A stretch of 64,000 bases of DNA from Cercis canadensis (lineage: Eukaryota > Streptophyta > Magnoliopsida > Fabales > Fabaceae): assembly GCA_003255065.1 (NCBI GenBank), contig QAOA01000324.1, positions 82,594 through 146,593 of the forward strand, read 5' to 3'. Position numbers and translations under genes: made by a program. The stretch's first letter is position 1. Each line of letters starts with the position of its first letter. Under the pieces are notes generated by a model. It saw nothing but the letters and a program-made list of their open reading frames with translations, was not told the DNA's origin and searched no databases. Below are positions 46,896-57,911 of the stretch, piece after piece.

Positions 46896-48939
46896 GGAGT
46901 GCGATGCAGAGCGGCGAAACTCCCACGAAAAAAATAAAAGTTAGTGTGTATGATATGTTGCAAAGGAATGGGTCACCACCAATCGTTTTATTCTATTTTT
47001 AAACAAATGAAATGGTGCGATTGGACACCTAAAAAATGAAAGGTCTGCGTTTTCAAAGTTTGGATTCGGGGGTTGATTACATGTAGGGAAGATATTAGCA
47101 CCCTACAACATCCGTTCTTAGAACGGTTACCTATTTAATCTTTTGTTATCTCTTAAAATGAATTAAATTGGTCCTAACAGTGTATTTAAAATAAAGTAAT
47201 ACTTTGTTAGGTCCTGCCAGTCCTTCTGGCGAAACCTAAAAATATGTCTTAAGACTATTAGGCAGAGTTCGTGATTGTCATTGCAATCCTCCCCTAATTT
47301 ATTCCGTCATAAGCAAGTTTTAACATTTTTTATTATTTGAGTAATAACTAGAAAATGAAATACAATTTATTACGCATACTAGAAAAATGAGTTTGAGATT
47401 TGTGGCAAAAGATTTTTTATTGAAGGTCTTTTTCTTTAGTCTACCAGTACATCTAGAAAGGCCCAAGAGACACTCCTCACCTCTAGAATGTCAAAGAGTC
47501 GTTGTCATCACAGCTATGATATTATGCATAAATAAGATTTTTTTGGAGAATTATGTATAGAAAAGATTTTTCTCAGGAGTTAGCCTCAAGCCCAGCCAGT
47601 ACCTCTGGCAAAATTAGAGAAACCTCTTTACCTCCAGAATGTCAAAATATCGTCATCATTATGACTAATTTTGATTATTCCCTCGTTGGTAATTTTATTC
47701 TAGCATAAGTAAAAAATAATGACGGAATGTAATGAGATGAATTATGATATAACAAATAAATGCTAGAAAAATATTAATTAAAAAGGTAAAAGCGATGTTG
47801 AGAATTTCATTGACCATACTAGTATCTCTGGAATAACCAAGAAATTTATCTCTCACCTCAGGAACGTTAGGAAAAATTGTCAACACAATTATTCCCTAAT
47901 TTATTCCGTTATCTAGCTTTATTTTATTTACTATGATTAAATATAATGTGAAATGTATGAAACATGTAAAGTGAAATAAATTAGTGCCACCAATTAGGGT
48001 AAAATAAAAATGATAACAGGAATATATAGAGAACAAATAAAAATGAATAAATAAGAACAACCCAAAAACAAAACATGAGTCCTAAATAGATGGGTATAAA
48101 AGAAAGCTAAAACTAAATACATTAAATAATATAGCTCTTAAATAAACGATAAACTTAACCAAAAAAAAAAAGGGCAATCCAATTAAAAGAACCAAAGGCT
48201 AAGAAGTAATGCATTTCCATGGTTCAATGATTAATTAAGAAAAAGGGTCAAATTTGAATATATACAAACAAAACTACCAAAAGCTGAAAAAGCACCAGGC
48301 AAGCTAGTATATCTTGATATTTATATATAAAACACATACACTATTGCTTAATAAAACAAATAATGGCTCCTAAATTCGGACTGGGCTTTCTTTGAAGCAA
48401 AGGAAATAAAAACAACAACAACAACAACAAAAAACACACAAGAGGCCATTATAAAGGCCCAAACCGAAATAGCTTGAATATAAAAAACTAATGGGCTGGT
48501 TTTACTTCAGAGCCCAACCAACTAGGCTAATGTAAAAAAAAAAAAAAAAACTAATGAACCAGCTCTCATGTGGCCCGTTGATCAGAAAGGAAATGTTAAC
48601 AAAAAAGAAAGTTGGCCCACGAAATAGTAAAGCCCAAGAAAAGCAAATCAACCAAAACCAAAGCAAAGTAAAGATAAAATGAAAAGCCCAAATAAATAAA
48701 TAAAACCCAAAACGAAATGGGCTATATAAAACATGAATCCAACAAGAGTTAAACCCAATCAACAAAAAACAACAAAGTTTAGTCCATATCAGAAATGAAA
48801 CCAAAAAAAAAATGAAATAAAACAAATTCAAAGGCCAAGCAAACAAAACTAAAAGGTCAAACGAAAAGCAATAGAAAAAGAAATTGGCCACCAGAAGCAA
48901 AAGAAAGGAGCAAGTCGAGACAGAGAAGAAAGAAGAGAG
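46896..48939. repeat. probable gypsy-type LTR/UTR fragment with degenerate tandem repeat
   Basis: The stretch GTAGGGAAGATATTAGCACC followed by CCGTTCTTAGAACGGTTACC resembles a motif common in plant gypsy elements, from memory only. Between 47217 and 47930 a phrase like CCAGTACCTCTGGCAAAA ... ACCTCCAGAATGTCAAA ... ATTATTCCCTAATTTATTCC recurs four times (near 47217, 47444, 47596 and 47818). 48380-48900 is A-rich with repeated AGCCCAA words. I see no gene. Confidence 0.45.
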
Positions 48940-48949
48940 NGGCATGGAT

Positions 48950-49137
48950 AAATTGAAAGTCCTTAATGATGACCTGAAGTTTAACATTGTCCCTCCAAGC
49001 CATCCAAATGCCCCTAAAGAGGCCATGTCCTCACTTATCTCATGATTCGGGAAACCAAGTCTCGAGAAGATGCCACTAGCTTTCCGAGAGCTAGCCCGCA
49101 TTTCTATGAGAACTATAATATCAACTTTGTAACCCAT
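48950..49137 (-). pseudogene. LINE endonuclease N-terminal fragment
   Basis: VDIIVLIEMRASSRKASGIF and LGFPNHEIS match the start of the apurinic-type endonuclease of plant LINEs, which nicks target DNA. It is cut after about 60 residues at N 48940. Confidence 0.6.
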
Positions 49138-49791
49138 AATAAGTTAGTTAACAATGCTCAAATTTTTTTTACCGACAGCCCCCTATAGTTTCAAATAAAA
49201 ATGTTTGGGAAAAAATGAAAACTAGGGAAAGAAAGTACCTACGACCTTGACAGAAATACAGCCAAACAAAAACTGTAAACTAGCCAACCTGCAACTAATC
49301 CTGCATTAAAGCCCCATCATGGGCAGAGCAAAATTGCACTCCGTCTTCAACCATCTGGGTCTCATCAACCAAGGATTACAAACTAGCCAAATATACATTT
49401 TCAAAAACATCTGGAGGCTTTTGAGGATGAGTGGTAAAAGGACCTTCGCTAAAACCCGAAGGGTTAACTTGAGGCAATGGGCTAGAACTAGACATATCTC
49501 GCTGGGGTGTAGGGTTGGGCCCAGAAAAAGTACTAGGCTAAAGCTCCTTCGTTCCATGCATAAGAGGGCTCACAACGTCACTTTTTTGACTTACTTGTAT
49601 ATCCTTAGCTCTCTTAAGAATATCAAGATTAATTCTAACAGCGGTCACTTTATTAGAATCCTTCCCTTTAAAAGACACCTCCTTCTTTTCCATACACTTA
49701 GGATACCAAATCTTCTCTCCTTTCTGGGTCTCATCCTGCTCAACTCACATACCATTCTGCGGCACATGATCCACCAAATTCGTTACCTCAT

Positions 49792-50927
49792 TCAGCATTG
49801 TAAAGCGCGATCCATTCTTATGCACTGACTGCAAATTCTCCTTGGGCTGAATGACACGGTACTGATTGCATACTTGGCCCCCTGGGGACCATCCAGATTC
49901 CCCTTAATCCCCTTGCCACGTGTAATTCGTTTTGGCCTTTGCACTAACACCCACGTGCCGTAATTACTCTTCTGTCCCTGGTTCATATCTGAAATAAGAT
50001 TCACTTCATCTTCTTCAGCAGAGGTCACCAACAATGGCTTCTCTTCATCTCTTTGCCTATCTGGGCATCCCTCCACGTAATGCTCATACCTCCCACACTT
50101 AAAGCATATAAGGTGCAAACCCTCATACTCTATATTATAAACTCTTCCTTGGTATTTAAAGTGCGCGAGAAAAGGTTGCGTTAGGTCCATTTCAACACAA
50201 AGGCGTGCGAATCTTCCCCTACAAAGCCCATGTGTATTAGCATCCACTTTCAGGGTTTGACCCAACTTGTTCCCTAGCACTTCCAAAACTCTTTCATCAT
50301 AGAGTTCCATAAGGAGGCTGGGAAAACGAACCCACACAACAACTGAGTCTATGTCTGCCACCAAGGGATCCAAATTTGGCTTCCACTCTCTCACAATGAG
50401 ATAGTTATCAAACACCATCCAAGGCCTCCTTCTAGAGCATAGTCGTAATCTTCATCACTCGTGAAACGAACTAGAAAGAAATCACAAGTCAAATCAACAA
50501 TCGTGATGACCCCCTTCTAAGCCCACAGTCCCCTCAGGTACTTATCTAGAACCCGAAAACCAATTCTCCTCCCCAGCACTTTTACTATCAGTGATTGCCT
50601 CCATGGCCTAAAGATCCCCTTCTGTTCCCCCTTAGAAATCAGCAATTCTGGGCATGCATAGTCCCCATTGTCGGGGTTATCCACCAGTCTGATTGCAGCA
50701 CCAACTTCTTCCAAAGGATCTGCTTCATCCTCCGAGGAAGCCACGAAATCCTTAGCTCCTGGGAAACCCAGCAAGGACGCCAAGTACGAGCGTCTTGTTT
50801 CCCCTTCCAGCCCCTTACCTACTTCAGCCACTCCCTCTTCTTCCTCCAGCATCTGGACATCCGTGTAACTCACCGAGGAAGAAAACTCCCCACTAAAGTC
50901 TGACCACTTACTTTTGATTTTTTTCAA
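49792..50927 (-). pseudogene. LINE ORF1 (DUF4283 plus zinc knuckle), interrupted
   Basis: Nucleic-acid-binding ORF1 of a plant LINE. The first part (50927-50517) runs to LDKYLRGLWA and then meets a stop. The same DUF4283-like domain continues in the block starting at 50418 (DNYLIVREWKPNLDPL, VVVWVRFPSLLMELY), followed by a CCHC knuckle CFKCGRYEHYVEGC near 50105. A frame break lies near 49790. Confidence 0.78.
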
Positions 50928-51337
50928 ACTTCGTTAAAGAATGTCTTCCGATTCTGGCGATGGCGTTCCAGAACCCTCCTTACGCTCTCTGCTCTCTCCT
51001 TCACTCATTGCTTTTTACTTGAAAATACTTTTATAGCTCAAATATTAGATAATATCTCACATAGTATGTATTTTTGTTTTCAAGAAAAAATACATGTGAA
51101 ATTTAAAATTATATTTTGATAAACCACTTAGACTAATTAAGGAGTTGCCTATACTTACTAAGATCTCTACACACATTAAATTGGTTCTTGAATTTATGTG
51201 TTGGTCTGCAAGAGGACAACAGTCCAAAACTGAAACAATTCTAGGAAACTAGCTCCCTGCATATTCATTTCGCTCTTGTGCCATATTAAGAACATTAAAT
51301 AATAATTTATTAAAATCGGAGGTTTGTAAATGCTTAC

Positions 51338-51757
51338 CAGTAATATTGAATCAACAAAATCGGAGGCAGGGTTGAGGATATGCTGGATGGAGAGGAGAAG
51401 TGGTTGAAAAAGCATGTCTGGCAGGTAATGATCTCTATGGGTTTGCTTCACTTGGCTTTTGATATTCTCGTCGGTTAGTGCCGGAAGTTTCAGATCAACT
51501 AACCGAACCTTCTCACTAGAACTTGAACTCGCCCATGTCTCACCCTCTGCCATTTGGACTCGCAAGCAACATGAGATTGATCTGGAATTCCAACCATCGA
51601 CAGGCCATGGTCTTAAATTGCATTTTGATTTCGGAAATTGTAAATGATTGAGAGAAAACAAAGCTAATGTATTTTGCAACTGCAATGAATTGCAATTACG
51701 AGAACTGCTACAATATTGCGACCAATTTTGCAGTTGTGGACCATAATTTAAAGCCAT
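51338..51757 (-). pseudogene. SEO gene E, exon 1 only
   Basis: A 420-nt exon (140 codons) opens at the family MALN start and keeps MAEGETW near codon 69, VDLKLPALTDENIKSQV and NPASDFVDSIL, ending at a GTAAGC donor like its paralogues. No exon 2 or later exon follows, because a minus-strand LINE begins about 330 bp downstream and is itself cut at N 48940. It is either an exon orphaned by insertion plus deletion or a gene broken by assembly. Confidence 0.72.
51607..51757 (-). repeat. 151-bp inverted-repeat-bounded segment supplying the start of gene E
   Basis: Minus-strand start ATGGCTTTAAATTATGG; plus-strand far end ATGGTCTTAAATTGCA. It has the same length as in genes A and C despite considerable internal divergence. 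Confidence 0.6.
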
Positions 51758-51813
51758 GGTATGAGCTTAAATCAGTTTGTGCTCAATTATGGACGTTCTC
51801 CTGCTTAACTTAG

Positions 51814-51890
51814 CTATTTATTGCCACTCTAAATAAATTAAAATGACTTTCTTGGTCGAAGACGTGTAAGATAAAGTCAAGGTCTTTTAA
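51814..51890 (-). promoter_or_regulatory. putative core promoter and conserved block, SEO gene E
   Basis: TATA-like CAATAAATAG (51814-51823, minus strand) and upstream block GACGTGTAAGATAAAGTCAAG, CTTTTAA (51861-51890), shared with genes A, B and C. Confidence 0.42.
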
Positions 51891-51899
51891 AAAATTATA

Positions 51900-54368
51900 T
51901 AATTTTATTAGTATTAATTTATCATCACCAAAAAAGTCATCAACCAAATTTTATCAGTAAACATGTTTTTTTTTTTTTTTTTTTTGTAATTGAAGTCAAG
52001 GTATTTAAATATTGGGTGATGATGTCTGCATTGCTTTACCATGTTATGGGGACTTTATTACCTTGTGCTTGTTTTTTCCTTTGGCGCCGCTTTGTCGCGG
52101 AAGAAACAAAACGCTGATAGAGATACAAGATGCATGTGCCGGGTGGTTGGATAACAAAAGGTAGCAGGATCACATTTCTTATCAAGGTAGTTGCATGTAA
52201 ATAGTTATTTCATTATGTTTGTGGTGTACTTAAAAATCAACTAAAAACAAAAAGCCAAAGCAATCCACCAAAAGGGCAACAATAATCAGCACTGGAAAGA
52301 AACCAAACCATCCTGTGATGGTCACCATGCTGAGTTCCATATTTTGCCATACCATCCTCGCATTGGTTTTCTTCTCCATGCCAATCCCTCCTTTATTACT
52401 CCAAGTCTCCAATGGATGAAAGTCAGTGACAGCTCTTATAGAGTCTGAGAGTAATACTTTAGGCTAATGAAAGGGTGATACTGAGTGCGTTAAAAGGAAA
52501 AAATAGTATAAATAACTGAATTGATAGTGTAACAACTCAATATCACCCTTTGGTATAAACTACCATTTTTCAATTGTTTTAGTTCTTATGTAAAATAGGA
52601 CAATTAGTATTCTGTCGCCAAGTGCTTTCAGAAGAAGCAGTTATCCCTTTTGATCAATAGCTTATTAAGAACCTTCCCCATTTTTTCCCCTTAGAAACAA
52701 CATTGAAAAGTCACGACTCCTTCACGCTTAGCAGTATTTGAAATCTTTTAGTGTACACACTCAAACTTTATTTTACATGAACAAACAATGTGCAACAATA
52801 TTAATATAAGATTCCATACTATGTCTCCACTCTCGAGTTGACCTGTAATTAAAAGAAAAAACTGATAAAATAATAGTCTGACACGTTTGTTTTCTTTTTA
52901 CATATATTGCTTATACAATATAATTTTATACTGTTCTATAATTTATGCTCGGAGTATTGCTCCTGCTTTATGACATTTAAAATTAATACTAGTTCTCTAG
53001 TTGGAAGAATCAATACCATAGCCTTTCTTTATGAGTATATCGTCCATAGTTTTAGTTTCTATGCGTATCCCAAGTTAAAGTTCTTGAGGATCATACATAC
53101 ATATCTATATATATAGTAACACTTGGTCGTGAACGTTTTGGTTTGAAATGCTTTACACATTGTAATTACTTGAATAAATCATTTGCATAATTTCTAGCCC
53201 ATATGAATGTTTTGCAAATGGTGATTACTTTACTGAAAATGAATTTCATTGAATACAACATTGATCTGAATAACTGTCAATATTATAATACAATTGCGAC
53301 AGCTTAACAACCATTTCCAATAGCTTAATTAATTAGGGTGACCATCTGATCTTATCACAAACAACTCAGTTCTATTTATTATACAAAGACTGATCCAGCA
53401 GGTTTGATGCAAGTTTGTCTAGATTCAAGACTTTCTGCTTCCCAATTATCAAGAATTTAAAATAAAGACAAGTTCTTTGAATATTACAAATATGATTAAA
53501 ATATATTTCAGCTTCCTATAGTTTGACCCAATTTTTAACCAAATTCTTGTAGCTTTTTTTCGTTCGATCAAGGTCCTTTAAGTTTTAATTTTTTTTAAAT
53601 GAGTCTCTGTCGTCACTACAAGTTATAATATCATCTATTAAGTGATAGCATTTCTAACGGCTTGCTTATGTGACAATGGATCTTGAGGAGGTGGCGCCAA
53701 CATGGCGCATGTGCAAGTCAACTTCTTCCCCTTTTTTGCCTCTCTCTCTCTCTGTTCTCTGTCATTCTCTGCTCTCTCTCTCTCTTTTACGCTACTCGTT
53801 TTGCTCTCCCCTCCATCTCTATGGTACTCTCCCTTTCTATTTCTCTCTTTTCCTTCCCTTTCCCACAGTGCACAACAAAATCCATTTTCTCTCTTTGGAT
53901 TTAATTGTAAGGAGATCCGCAAGCCAGCTTTCTTGTATTGAGATTAAGTTCCCAGGCCCTAGAATATTTAATCTAACTTTCCAACACACCTAGGGATCGA
54001 TGATTTGTCTCCACTCTCAAGGTGAGTAATAATTTAAAAGAAAAGTACTGTAGGAAAAAACAAAAGAATAGAGACTCACACGTTCTTTTGTTTAATTATT
54101 TTTCTGGGAGTACTGGGGAAGGCATTTTTAAAATAAAATCCATGGTGTTCTAATATTATAAATCTTATTAAGAACGACTATAGACAAGTCAGCAGTCACC
54201 ATCTTATAATAATTTTACAAATTGAAATTCCGTATGAACTGTAGAATGTCTAATGCAAGTTTGTCTCATTGAGCACGGTCTCGGCTAGCTCTAATTTAAT
54301 TATTGCCTTTATAATAAGCAAGTTGTAATTAGAAAATGGTCTGTTTAATGCAAACTTGGAGGGTGCAC
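51900..54368. other. spacer between SEO genes E and D
   Basis: No convincing gene. 52560-52830 and 53150-53460 match cluster spacers at 36640 and 45470. A CT-rich stretch (about 53735-53870) generates several spurious open frames. A short minus-strand frame at 52230-52412 has a hydrophobic C-terminus but no recognised family. Confidence 0.5.
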
Positions 54369-54646
54369 TGTTATATGACAGCTAATTAGTCTATTCTTAA
54401 TTGGCAATTAGTTAGAATAGTTTAGTTTTGTTACTTTGTTTATCTGGAAAAAAAAAAAAATGAAGTAGTTGAAGACTTGAAGTTCTGCTATATTGTAACA
54501 AATCGTTGAAGAAATAAGGATGGTTATCCTATAAAAGGGGTGAACTGTATTCAGATAAACTCAAGCAATAAAAAGATAATTCTTTATGATTTTCTCTCTC
54601 CCTCTCTGTATCTTCTCTGTTCTGTTCTTTGTTTCTGCTTATAACA
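54369..54646. mobile_element. copia-type solo LTR
   Basis: 278 bp, TGTTATATGACA...TGCTTATAACA, with flanks TGCAC and TGTAC as an imperfect 5-bp target duplication. It contains a TATA box CTATAAAAGGGG near 54530 and an AATAAAAAG signal near 54570. No internal region is present. Confidence 0.72.
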
Positions 54647-55211
54647 TGTACACCCTGATAATTGAAGCAAAATCCAGATTTTCAGTAAACAGAACTCTAA
54701 GCTAAGAGGCTTGGTTGAATTTCTGTAACCGAGGCTAATGGTTTAGATACGTTCTTATAATGGGCCTTTGGGTGTGTACATGTATAACTGTACCCACTCA
54801 CCTAGGGTCCTTGTTCCTTCACCTATTAAATTGAACACCATGACTTTTTTTTTCTTTTCTAAACACAACTGCCTAATATGAAAGTCTTTCAGATGTGGAA
54901 GGTGGACCAGCTTTGACTCACCAAAAATTTAGTCTAATTAGAAGAATGGGAGAAACCACTTGATCATCAAAGATTTGATTTAAAATGCTTTCCATATTGT
55001 AATTAATAGAATAAATCAATTGCATAATGTATAATCCATATGTTTGAATATGATTTATAAAGCTTTTCAAGCTGTAATTAGTTTATATTGAAAATGAACT
55101 CAATGAAGAAAACATTAATCTAAATAATTGTTAGTTTTATAATACGACATTTATGACACCTTAACAACCATTTCCAAATTGTAATTAGAGATTATGTCTG
55201 TTTTACATTAC

Positions 55212-57595
55212 CAGTTGTTAAGGATGCATTGAAGGTTGCATGTGCTGGATTGAGTTTCGCCTCTTTAGGGTTTAAGCTACCTCTTCTAGTCTTGGCAAGC
55301 AAACCTTGGAACCCACTAGAAGGCTTGTTTTGATTGACATCCTCTTGATGTGGCTCAGAATATTCTGGATACAGATCTAGCAGAGTTGGGGGCGCACCAC
55401 CTGCTCTAATGCTTCCCTCTACAAGAAAACAACTTATTTGTCACATCATAAAGCTAATGCTCTTAAAGTTTGTCACATCCTATGACTTTGGTGAATGTTA
55501 TTCAATCTAATTGCTGGGATCCAAATCAACATAAACTATTCATCATATTTAATTAATTAGTTACGGAAATAAAAATGGAACTGACATGAAAGGACATTGA
55601 TATGCATGGGTATCTGAAAATATAACACAACAAAAAGGATCTTAACATTAACAGTGTTTACATGTTAATTATGACCCTTTCAAATTTATTCATATTCCCT
55701 AGCCACACTTAGAAAACAATAGCTTTAGAACTGTTTAGTAAAAACTAAACTCAACTAGATATGATTTAGTTTCATAAATTTTGGACAAGTTCTAATATCA
55801 AATATTATTTGGTAAGTTTTTTTAAACATTTTAAATCACGCTTTCTTTTTTTACGTGTTAGAGATTCCCTTTACTATATGGAAGTAAAAGAAGAATATAT
55901 AATTATTGAATTAAGGTTTAAATATACTGCAGGTCCTTCTAGTTTGGACAAATTTTGAATCAGGTCCATACAGTTTTTTTTTTTCTTTGGAGTCCATATA
56001 GTTTGAAATTTTTTTAATTGGGTCATTGTCGTCATCTTCGGTTATAAATTTGTCAGTTTAGTGCTGACATGGCAAACGACTTGACTATGTAACAATAAAA
56101 AAAATTGACGTGATGCTAAAATAACATAAAAATTGGCATCTTGTCAACTTTTTTGAACACTTTTTTGAGCCAAAATTTGATGAGATTGAAATTTTTGTGC
56201 TACTTTGACACTACGTTACTTTCTTTTATTGTTACATAGACAAATCATTTGCTATATTAGCACTAAACTAACATAATTATAATTGGGGGTGATAGAAGGG
56301 TCCCAATTAAAAAAAAAAAAATTCATTGAATTGCTGGAGCTCAACTAGTAATAGATGGAATTAGGATATACAATGATATGTATACATCAATTAAACTAAG
56401 ATAATATTTGGTCATGTGTGAATTCAACTAAAAAAAGATTATAACACATAAAATTGAAACTTTTGAACGAGAGTATTGTTTTTTCAACTGAAATATATAT
56501 TTAACCGGAACAAATTTATACCAATACTAACCTTGGACATAGTAGAACCATCAATCAACGAATGGCAACCATCTTTAGAATACATAAAGCTCTTCATTAG
56601 CTCCGACAATTCAGCAGTAGTGCCAGGTAATTGTACAATATTGCCAAAAGCATCTTCAAAAACTGCAATGCGCTGCAAATGAGCATCCATCTCCTCTACA
56701 GAAATCAATTAATAATAATTCTTAGAATATATAGTGTAATATAAATAGACAAAAATTCATTCGGTTTAAACTAATGATTGGATGGTTGAAATTATTTAAA
56801 ATTGAAGAGCATGCATCCAAGTGACAAAAATAATTTTGTATGAAATAAGCACACACAGCACAACTAGTTTAAGGATCTTTTAAAAAATGTTGAGCTTCTA
56901 GATTTGAATCCACATCTCCTTTATCCCTAACTTAAAAATTTTAACTTTATCTATCCAACAAAATAATAATAAAGTCAATGTACCTATTTGTGGTTTGCAA
57001 ATTGTACAGTTGTGTTTGAGATCGTTAAGGATGTGGCTAAGATTGGATATTAGGTGGGACAATTCCAATGCCACTTCCCTGTAAAAAAAATAAAACATTG
57101 AAAGAAACACACTAAGATCCAAAGATTAAAGGAAATACATAATCGAACTACAAGTTTAACAGTCCAATTAGCCTGTCTTTTATAGAGAAAGGGAAAACTA
57201 TACCTGTATTCATCTGTACATATTCTAATATACAAGTTGTCGTCACCAATTTGGCCATGATACAGGCAAATAGAAAATAATCAGGGGAAAGGAAAAAGCC
57301 CATTGACTAGCTTAAGTGATAAATGTCCAGAATTAATTGCAATTAATGCGAGATATGTACAAGGTAAATATCTCTTCATTTATGTCTAAAATCATACCTC
57401 ATACTAATATTGTGAAATCTGATATTATTTGGTTTAACATTCCAACGTTCTTTAATGTTAAACACAATTAAGTATGGGACTTTAGAAAGTTGGAATTAAA
57501 CAAACAAGAACATACCCATTGTGTATGAGTAAAGTGATTTGGATGTAGCAAGCTACAACACTTAGAATTGCCCAATACGCAGACGTTGACAAGAG
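55212..57595 (-). pseudogene. SEO gene D, fragment (part of exon 3, exons 4, 5 and 7)
   Basis: Minus-strand pieces: exon 3 tail 57595-57516 (LLSTSAYWAILSVVACYIQ), exon 4 57078-56984 (EVALELSHLISNLSHILND), exon 5 56695-56532 (KDGCHSLIDGSTMSK), each with GT-AG edges and the same lengths as in B and C, then exon 7 55418-55212 (HQEDVNQNKPSSGFQGL). Exon 6, the thioredoxin-like domain, is missing; in its place lies unrelated non-coding DNA at about 55740-56330. Exon 3 is cut at 57595 by the LTR of a copia element, and the 5' exons are not found on its far side. It is not functional as assembled. Confidence 0.75.
55905..56325. repeat. unclassified insertion where exon 6 of gene D is expected
   Basis: It begins near TTTAAATATACTGCAGGTCC and includes CTAGTTTGGACAAATTTTGA and GGTCCATACAGTTT. 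Similar wording occurs at 53500-53600 (CTATAGTTTGACCCAATTTT, AAGGTCCTTTAAG), so it is probably a repetitive element. Ends and class are unclear. Confidence 0.35.
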
Positions 57596-57911
57596 TGTAA
57601 ACAAGAGCTAAGTGCAGAGAATTGTTCCAACACAAAGGAACGAAAAAGAAGAAGTTTATTACTCAATGAAAATTAACAAAGATACAGAAGAAAGGAAAAC
57701 TGAAGTGCTGCTGTGTGTCTTTAACTAACAGTACACATTTCAATTTATAATGAAAGCTTTTCTAAAAGACCATAACTGACTCCTAAATAATGAAGACTAA
57801 TGGACTTTATTCAAAATAAAATAACAACAGTAACAATAGCTGTAAGTAAATAGCAGTAACAGTTGTAAGTGAAACAGCAGTAACAATAAGTTATTGCACT
57901 AATTTATGACA
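57596..57911 (-). repeat. 3' LTR of the minus-strand copia element
   Basis: 316 bp, bounded on the plus strand by TGTAAACAAGAG and ...TTTATGACA, directly against SEO gene D exon 3. Confidence 0.85.

Larger units (their letters stand above)
48941..51010 (-). mobile_element. LINE (non-LTR) retrotransposon, 3' part missing
   Basis: On the minus strand, ORF1 (50927 down to about 49792) is followed by the beginning of an endonuclease frame (49137 to about 48960), then cut at N 48940. The 5' end is near 51010, inside what should be intron 1 of SEO gene E. No reverse transcriptase remains. Confidence 0.75.

Noticed and set aside
48502..48939. Hydrophobic Phe/Leu-rich extension of the LINE endonuclease frame to the left of N 48940
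   Set aside because: The frame continues only because the A-rich plus strand gives Phe/Leu codons in reverse; similarity to endonuclease ends before the N.
52230..52412. Minus-strand 60-codon frame with a hydrophobic C-terminal half
   Set aside because: A membrane-like segment is visible (FFPVLIIVALLVDCFGFLFL) but there is no recognised family, exon partner or conservation in the other spacers.
53638..53993. Cluster of overlapping open frames on both strands, one with signal-peptide-like hydrophobic start
   Set aside because: They arise from a CT-rich low-complexity stretch; no conserved family, and all frames are equally open.
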